From: Balamuthia mandrillaris
Lineage: Eukaryota; Discosea; Longamoebia; Balamuthiidae
NCBI GenBank assembly: GCA_031835245.1
Contig: JAVKOQ010000190.1
Span: 1-64,000, forward strand
DNA length: 64,000 nucleotides
Direction: 5' to 3'
The translations under genes and the position numbers were made by a program. The notes below the pieces were generated by a model. The model made no database searches. It was not told the origin of the DNA and saw only the letters and a list, made by a program, of their open reading frames with translations. Below, piece by piece: positions 57,601 to 64,000 of this stretch (positions within the stretch are counted from its first letter, which is position 1; each line of letters opens with the position of its first letter).

Positions 57601-58647
57601 ATGAGACCCCTCAACCATGAACAAAAAGAAACTGGTAGGTGCAAGCAAAAGAAAGAAACGATGGAGGAAAGCACGGCGGAACAAGTTAGGGTGCTTAGCG
57701 AAGAGGAGAAGGAGGAACGACAACGAAAAGAAAAAGAACAGAAAAGACGAGAGAGGAGAAGACAAAAGTTGCTTCTCTCCGCAGGCAAACGCCTTGAAGT
57801 GTTGAAAGGCACTACCTCCACATGGAAAGAAGAACCCCAAGACAGCCATGCTCCGATTGCTGACGCGCCCGTTGCATCCCAGACTGGCGAAGCAACTAAG
57901 CAAAATGAGATCCTAGAAATTCGTGCCGCCCCTCCTCCAACCACCTCTGTCGAGCCTTCACACTCTCATCATCACCATTGGAAGGAAGAAGAAACACAAG
58001 ATGAGCTGCCACTACCCTCCACTCTATACGCTGCTGCAGATATCTCTGCTTCCCCTCTCACTTCTGGCAGCAGCACACCCTCCTCTTTCTTTGCTCAAGA
58101 TACACAACAACGCACAACAAGCCACAAGGCACCGCAACGCTTTCAGCGCTCTCTGCGATTCCTCTCCATCCTGGCCCTCGCCTTGGCTCTTGCTTTCGTT
58201 CACACCTCTTCCTCTGCTTTCTCTTCTCTCTTCCCAACACTCTCTCCACACCTGCACCAACTGCTGCTGACCACTCCTCCCGTTTATCTCTTTTGTTCAT
58301 TGGAGCTTGTCCTCCTTCTCACGTTCTACGCATGGAACCACGTTCTTCTCCAACCTCCCCCCAACAAAGAGAGCAAAGAAGAACAGGAAGACGAGGACGC
58401 TATGTTGAATGAAGTACTTGCAGGGCTGGGCATCGGCAACCAGCAACACAGGCAGCTGCTTTTTGGCTTCCTGCAGGCAGCGGAACGGTTGAGGTGGTGG
58501 TGGAAGGGTGTTCAGGCCCTACGTTCCGCCTTCCATGACCTGTGTCTCTTCGTTTTCGTGTTCATCCTTGCTTCCTGTTGCTTTCCTGCTGTGTTGGCTC
58601 AACTCTATGCCGCCTCGCCCTCAACACCACCAACACCAGCAGAATAG
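57601..58647 (+). CDS. Get2/CAML-like tail-anchor receptor subunit
   Basis: Single exon, 348 aa from ATG 57601 (an alternative ATG is 57661). The N-terminal cytosolic part carries the basic helix and gap pattern of Get2/CAML (EQKRRERRRQKLLLSAGKRL, then EVLKG), the site that captures the Get3 ATPase loaded with tail-anchored proteins. A Ser/Pro-rich linker follows, then three C-terminal membrane segments: RFLSILALALALAFVHTSS, VYLFCSLELVLLLTFYAWNH and CLFVFVFILASCCFPAVLAQ. This is the topology of the endoplasmic-reticulum receptor subunit. Sequence conservation in this family is low, so the call rests on the N-terminal motif plus topology. The TAG stop is 108 bp from the convergent Ipi1-like gene. 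Confidence 0.7.
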   Translation: MRPLNHEQKETGRCKQKKETMEESTAEQVRVLSEEEKEERQRKEKEQKRRERRRQKLLLSAGKRLEVLKGTTSTWKEEPQDSHAPIADAPVASQTGEATKQNEILEIRAAPPPTTSVEPSHSHHHHWKEEETQDELPLPSTLYAAADISASPLTSGSSTPSSFFAQDTQQRTTSHKAPQRFQRSLRFLSILALALALAFVHTSSSAFSSLFPTLSPHLHQLLLTTPPVYLFCSLELVLLLTFYAWNHVLLQPPPNKESKEEQEDEDAMLNEVLAGLGIGNQQHRQLLFGFLQAAERLRWWWKGVQALRSAFHDLCLFVFVFILASCCFPAVLAQLYAASPSTPPTPAE

Positions 58648-58755
58648 AAGAACGACGCTTCTTCCTCTTATGCTCTTTGTTCTCTCCTTGCGCTCTTGTT
58701 TGTTTGACTATTGCATAATAAGCGCCATTGTAGATTCTTTGTTTCTGGTCAACAA

Positions 58756-59806
58756 CTAACTTGCCTCAAACGCAGAAGAAGTAGAAGAAGAAGAAGAGGA
58801 AGCAGCGGAAAAAGAAGATGAAGAGGAGCCATAAAGCAAAGTCAAGTCGGTTTGAAGGCGGCGGGCAAGATTGGCGGGTGGAGCGGCATTCAGCACGTCG
58901 GCCACAAGGAGAGGCACTTCCTGGGAACACTGCGGCCGTCTCAACTCTTCCTCCAACATCCGCTCCTCCAACAAAGACAGCAACAGCAGTGACAGCGTCT
59001 CTACCTTGCCGTTTTCGTTCGGCTCTTGTTGTTGTGATGCCAGGAGAAGGTTGAGATGGCTGTGAATGAGGCGAAGCAAACAGAACAGCAGAGAAGAGTC
59101 AGTGCATAGCAGCAAAAGGCAAGCGCCTAGATCCGCCTTTGCTCTTTGGGTTGCCATCAAGTTGGCCCACAGATAAGGCAGCAAGGCGTTGGGTATTGCC
59201 TCCCAAAGCTCTTTCACTGACGTTGTTGTCATCGTTGCCGTTGTTGTTGCACTGATGTCGGCAGAGCATAAGCCTAGGAACCACCACATAGTCTTCTGTA
59301 ATGCTTGTGATGAAGAAGGAGAAGGAGAGGATGGTAGCAGAGAGGAGGAGGGAGACGTAGTAGCAGAACCCCAAGCTTGCAGCAATGGTAACAAAGCTGG
59401 TTGCATCCATCGAAGCGCAGTAAGCACGCCCCACTGCCGCATGTTAGTGTGCAGCAGACATGCCACCGCTTTGCTATCTCTGGTGGGAGCAGTCGCGTCT
59501 TTCTTCGTGTCTGCTCTTCCCCCTTTTGAGGTACTGGACGGTGTTGGTCGTTCCTCTTTAGCTCCGTCTTCGTCAATCAAAATGACTGTTGGCGCTGATG
59601 AAGTCTCGCAATCTGATGGTTGCTTTTGTTGAAGTTCAGCTGCATCGTTGTTGGACGAAGCAGCATTGGCGAGTAAAATGGAGAGCAACAAACTGGCATA
59701 ATGGGACTCTGTGAGGTGTCCTTTCTCAAAGATGTGATGCAATATCTCCAGCATATACTGTAGTACTTCCATGGATAGGTGACGCGCTTCAAAAGGAAAA
59801 CATGTC

Positions 59807-59857
<51 letters not shown>

Positions 59858-60687
59858 TACAACAAGCAGTGAGGGCTTGGTGCATCTTTGGGGAACTGAT
59901 CGGTCCAAGATAATACAATAGCTCTATGCATTTACGCTGTACGTGACCAGGCAAATGGATAAATGGGCCAAACAACTTTTTTGCTGCAAAGTTTTTATCA
60001 ACACCAGCGTAATATTGTTTACAATACCAACAAACCTTGGGAGGAACGTCCAGCAGCTGCTGGAACACATGCGAAGAAGAACGGAATCATGTGCAACTGA
60101 AGATAATCAAGACGTAATTGCTCTGATCGCGAGAAGCATTTTGCGATAGACAACATAGCTTCCACTATCACCTACACGAGAAAATGAATTTGAGAGGGTG
60201 TGCGCGCGCAAAAGTGGGAAAACTCATACCAGAGTAGAAGGTGGTGCATGAGTCTGTAATTTCCAAAGGAGCTTTGGAAAGGAGAGCAACCATTGCTTTG
60301 TTCGGTCTTTGTTCAAAAAGTAAGCAAAGCGACGAGTGCCAAACCTACCACCAACAAGAGACGGATCAGTTGATCGCAAATTGGTGAGTGGTGCAAATGG
60401 TGTGGCCAGGATAAGCTGCTCCATCCATTGCACACAAGCAGGTATAGCGGAGGACATCACATGGCACGATTCATAAAACTTGTGGAACGCCTTTTCACCA
60501 AGCAACATGTTTGTTAAAAAAAAGATAGAGAAAAAAAACATGAAAACATACATACCTCCATCAAGCGTTGTTGGGGCTCCAACGGGATATTAGGCAGAAG
60601 TTTCTTCAGTACCGGTAATAGTGCAACAGCTCGTTGACCTTGTCCCTGTTTGATGCGCAAATATGGTGATGAGTATAATAGCAGATG

Positions 60688-60730
<43 letters not shown>

Positions 60731-62866
60731 CGAGAGACTAACCGCTGGATTCTTACGACCACCTTGCTTTAAAGCAGAAACAAAAAATGTCACCAACTGA
60801 GCCTTCCACTCTTCTATAGTTTCCAGAGCAGAGTCTTCGTCCTCAAATTCTACGATTACCGGTTGTATGTTGGCAAGACCAGTAGGGTCTGCTGCTATGG
60901 CCCTTTGCTGTTCCCTTCGCTGCTGTGCAGCAGCTGCTTGCGGCGAAGGACCACGCCGCAGTCCTATAAAGTGGGACATGAGCAGACATACCGCCAAGTT
61001 CAGCTTTTCCGCTGCTTCAAACTGCAATTTGTGTATTAAAAAATATCAATAAGTCACTCACTCTCTGACGTTAAAAGAAGAATAAAAAGAGACCTTGGGA
61101 TTGCTACCAGCGCCACTGGGCGTTGGGAAAGGAAAGTAGGGCATGACATAACGAATGAGAGAATCTAACAAGGTCTCCGAGGCAATAGGATTGTCTCCAG
61201 ATGAAGGGAAGGCTTGTAGAAGGAGATGCATGATGTCCGCGACTAGCACCATGCACTCCGCACCGGAAAGCAACGTTACGGCGTCACTCCCTGAGGAGGC
61301 AGAAGGGCTGGCAGCGGCCACCTGCAAGTGCGTTAGAAACTCGCCCGGCGAACTTTCCAACCAACACTCCAATAAAACGGGTATGATTCGCTCCATAAAG
61401 GACCGAAAATCTTCTCCATCAACCTTTGGTGCTGCTTGTGTTGTAGCACCATTGGACGATGCTGATGAAGTGGAGGAGGAAGAAGAAGACGTGGTGGTAG
61501 TATTGGTGGTTGTAGCATTGGAGGTAGTGGTAGAATGTTGAGCATTTGTAGTAGTTGCTGTGGTTTGTGTGGAGGAAGGGGAGGGCAAAGAGGGCGATGC
61601 TGGCAGTGACGGTGATGGTGATGGTGATGGTGACGATGATAAGAGAGAAGGTGGAGCGGCCGCCTGAAAGAAACTGTCCCAATAATTTTTAGTTATGTTG
61701 ATCACTCTTTTTCCCTGTCTTTGCGAAGAGCCCTATTTGCAACATGAGCACAAGGAAAAGAAAAGAGTTAGAACCGGACAGAGAGAGAGAGAGAGAGAGA
61801 GAGAACTGACCGAACACCGATCCCAATTCCAGGCGTCAGACGGAAAAGTAACAGAAGAACTAGCGGCAGAACTCTGGAAGGGAGCAAGTAACGCAGAGAG
61901 CAGCTTGAAAAGGCTGCGAAGAACGGGCAAACGATGGCGTACGGCCTGAGCTGCATTGCCATCCAGCCTGGCCCTTGCGCCGCTGCCGCCGCTGCCACCG
62001 CTAGGTGGTGCCAACAACGACATGAAATTGGGCAGCAGACGCGCGTAGAGTGAACTGCCTCCGGCAGCCAAATTTATGGTGTTGCTCTTATTGTTACTGT
62101 CCGCAACAACATTCGTTGTCGCTGTGATAGAGGAGGGCGGGTGGTGTTGCAGCAAAAGGTCGACAAGGGAGAGAGCGGATAAGCGGACGTCCAGTTTGAG
62201 ATGGGTCATTGTGTTGCAGAGGTACACTATCATTAGCTCCAAGAATGGGTTCATCAGACGCTATTAGCACCCATCGAAAACGAAGGTGAGAAGAGATAAC
62301 GAGAGAGAAAGCAGAGGACTGAAGAACGGAGAGGAGAAGGGAGAGAGAAGAAGATTACGGAAGGGACAAGAGGCAGTATAAACGCGAAGAGAGACTGAAG
62401 AGCATGACGGACGGCCTTGTCCTCATCGCTGAGCAGCTCCAACAGTTGGTCCATCAACGGGGCAAGGTGCGTGAGAAGCAGGTGTGGGTACATCCCGAGC
62501 AGTTCTTTGATACCCCAAATCGCATCTTTTTCAAGGTTGGTTAGCGGGAGAGCGAATATTAATCGTCTTGAAAAAAAAAGAGGCACTTGTGCTACCTTTT
62601 CGCACAGTGACATTGTAGTGACGGAGTTGCGTGAGAAGGTCGTGCAGCGATAAGTTTCTTTTGTTAACAAAGCTCCCTTTCTCGTGCGCGATGCTTTGTT
62701 GGGGGAGGAGGATGCTACGAGCGGTGAAATCGGTGGAGGTGGAAGACGGGGGCGCTTTTTTCTTCTTTCCGACCTTTTTCTTGGCTTTCACAAAATCTTT
62801 GGGCAGCTGGTTGGGATTGAGGGCGGTGCTCCTCTTCCTCTTCTTGCCTCCAGGAGCTCTTCTCAT
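58756..62866 (-). CDS. IPI1: Ipi1/TEX10-like ribosome-biogenesis protein
   Basis: Ten exons (62596-62866, 62359-62525, 61811-62260, 61094-61732, 60743-61021, 60556-60645, 60230-60490, 60036-60171, 59861-59983, 58756-59786) sum to 3447 nt, 1148 aa. Ipi1/TEX10 is a helical-repeat subunit of the Rix1 complex, which acts with Rea1/MDN1 in processing ITS2 and maturing pre-60S particles. The N-terminus is diagnostic: KDFVKAKKKVGKKKKAPP, FTARSILLPQQSIAHEKG, NLSLHDLLTQLRHYNVTVRK, DAIWGIKELLGMYPHLLLTH, ELLSDEDKAVRHALQSLFAF, and PFLELMIVYLCNTMTHLKLD. The rest is helical repeat with long Ser/Thr runs. An in-frame ATG at 62914 would add a basic 16-residue start. Introns 3, 5 and 9 carry (CT)n directly after the donor. 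Confidence 0.88.
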
Positions 62867-63030
62867 CTTCTTCTTCCTGTTTTCTTTCTTTCTTCCTTTC
62901 TTTTCTGAATTCAAAGCTTTGATATTCTATTGGATAATTTCATGATCTACATTCAAGATCAACAAAAAAGAGAAGAGAGAGAGAAGAGAGAGAAGAGAGA
63001 GGAGAGTGAGCGAGTGAGAATAGATGTTTG
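62867..63030. repeat. Short intergenic region with (GA)n
   Basis: About 160 bp between the Ipi1-like gene start and the armadillo gene end, with a GA-rich run at about 62968-63010. The promoter of the Ipi1-like gene must lie here or overlap the 3' end of its neighbour. Confidence 0.55.
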
Positions 63031-63988
63031 CTAGGTGTGGTGGTGGTTTCTGTTGTCATGGTCATGGGGGTGGTGGTGGTGGTGGTGGTGAGGATGATGG
63101 TCGCGGTGATGGTGGTTGTTGCTATTTGGCATAAAACGTTTCTTTGGTGTTTTGCTGGAAGTAACCGGTGAGGAGGGATATCTAGGAGAGGAAGAGGAAG
63201 GACATGGAGGGTGTTGATGGAAAGAAGGTGGAAAAGGAGGGGGTGAATATGACGAAGATGAGGCGGATGACGACGCTGGATAGGACCGACGCAGTTCGAT
63301 GCGAGATGAAGGAGAGAAATTAGGTACAAAGGAACGAGGAGGCGAAGAGGAAGCAGAGGAATAGGCAGATGTGAAGTTGGTGTTTGGATAGAGGGAAGCT
63401 AACAAGGCATCCGCTTCCGATGCGAGCTCTCTGCTTGCAGAGAAACGGTGTTTGCGGAGGACGTAACGGAGAGTGGGCCATTTCAGAAGTTCTGAACGCG
63501 ATTCGGGACAGGCCTCTCTCACGTGTCGCAGTATTCGAATGACATGGACGACTAATGCAGGTGTTCGATTGTCCAGCAATGAAAGAATTGTGGATTGTCC
63601 TACCTCCCATATTATCCTGCTGTTCTCTCCTGGTTTTTTTTTCAATAAAATGAGCTAAAAGAAAGGGAAATGAGAAAGAGTGAGAAAGGAAAGGGAGTAC
63701 GTACGGTTAGCAGCAAGAGAGGCTAAACAGGTGATGGCTTGGTGTCGTACGTCCGAGTGCTCGGGCGAGATGATGAGTACCAAGGCTGGTATGATTTGGT
63801 GCTGTCTTATCTCCTGTTGATTGGCTTCTGCAAACAGCGAGAGAGAGAGAGAGAGAAATGAGCTCTACCAACAACCAACAAATGGAGCAATCATAGGGTC
63901 TTTCAAAGGAGGGAATAAAAACCATTGTCGATGGCAAGGTTCTGAATGACATGAGCAGCAAGGCCTTGGAGTTGAGGTTTTGTGGCAT
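63031..63988 (-). CDS. Armadillo-repeat protein, 3' part only
   Basis: Three exons are seen (63923-63988, 63705-63827, 63031-63629); the gene continues past the right edge. The first two and the start of the third encode ARM-type helical repeats: QGLAAHVIQNLAIDN, EIRQHQIIPALVLIISPEHS, DVRHQAITCLASLAAN, GQSTILSLLDNRTPALVVHV. The last 130 residues are Ser/Pro-rich and end in a His-rich tail (PHHHHHHHPHDHDNRNHHH). The role of the protein is not evident from this part. The intron before the middle exon ends in a (CT)n tract next to the acceptor. Confidence 0.7.
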
Positions 63989-64000
63989 CTGTTAAGATAG

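Overview
The window is nuclear DNA of a eukaryote, most likely a free-living heterotrophic protist. Genes are dense (about one per 2 kb on both strands) and split by short GT-AG introns, mostly 36-150 bp. Most products have homologues across eukaryotes: exosome RRP43, Ipi1/TEX10, NKAP, SFT2, Get2/CAML, RNF212-type RING, acyl-CoA oxidase, carnitine acyltransferase, ZIP transporter. An amoebozoan or similar amoeboid protist would fit (PLAC8, Fic, ankyrin modules of the GCPWD type, Pet127, a purple acid phosphatase with a protist-style C-terminal extension), but the sequence does not settle the phylum. No rRNA, tRNA or CRISPR was seen.

Positions 1 to about 10.9 kb are repeat-rich and hold no convincing host gene. 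They contain two decayed copies of one LINE-like retrotransposon (about 1-2668 and 7368-10544), two short 5'-truncated insertions of its 3' end on the minus strand, each with a perfect target-site duplication (4740-4933 and 10570-10850), and a 2.1-kb inverted-repeat element (4248-6371) that one of these insertions interrupts.

Positions 12-32.6 kb hold an F-box gene, a purple acid phosphatase, an NKAP-like nuclear SR protein, the mitochondrial protein Pet127, a kinase-like gene lacking its catalytic core, a PHD-finger gene, an unidentified basic protein, a LIV-1-type ZIP metal transporter, a Ser-rich protein, an AAMDC/Mth938 protein, an ankyrin remnant and a Fic gene broken by an in-frame TGA. 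Positions 33-46.9 kb hold SFT2, a PTS2-bearing acyl-CoA oxidase, a BSD-domain protein, RRP43, a carnitine acyltransferase with a probable mitochondrial presequence, a type I membrane protein, a neugrin/Rrg9-like mitochondrial protein, an unidentified acidic protein and a PLAC8 protein. Positions 47-64 kb hold a large Ser/Pro/Gln-rich protein, a RanBP2-zinc-finger/F-box/ankyrin protein, a Lys/Glu-rich protein, an RNF212/ZHP-3-type RING protein, a Get2/CAML-like receptor, Ipi1/TEX10 and the end of an armadillo-repeat gene.

For most multi-exon genes the exon model was checked by requiring the summed exon lengths to be a multiple of three with matching splice phases. Exon coordinates were counted by eye and may be off by a base or two. 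The acyl-CoA oxidase and the acyltransferase belong to one pathway (peroxisomal beta-oxidation and acyl export); most other neighbours look functionally independent, so this is ordinary eukaryotic gene order. A recurring oddity is pyrimidine-only microsatellites (CT or CTT, always on the sense strand) inside introns, often directly after the 5' splice site.
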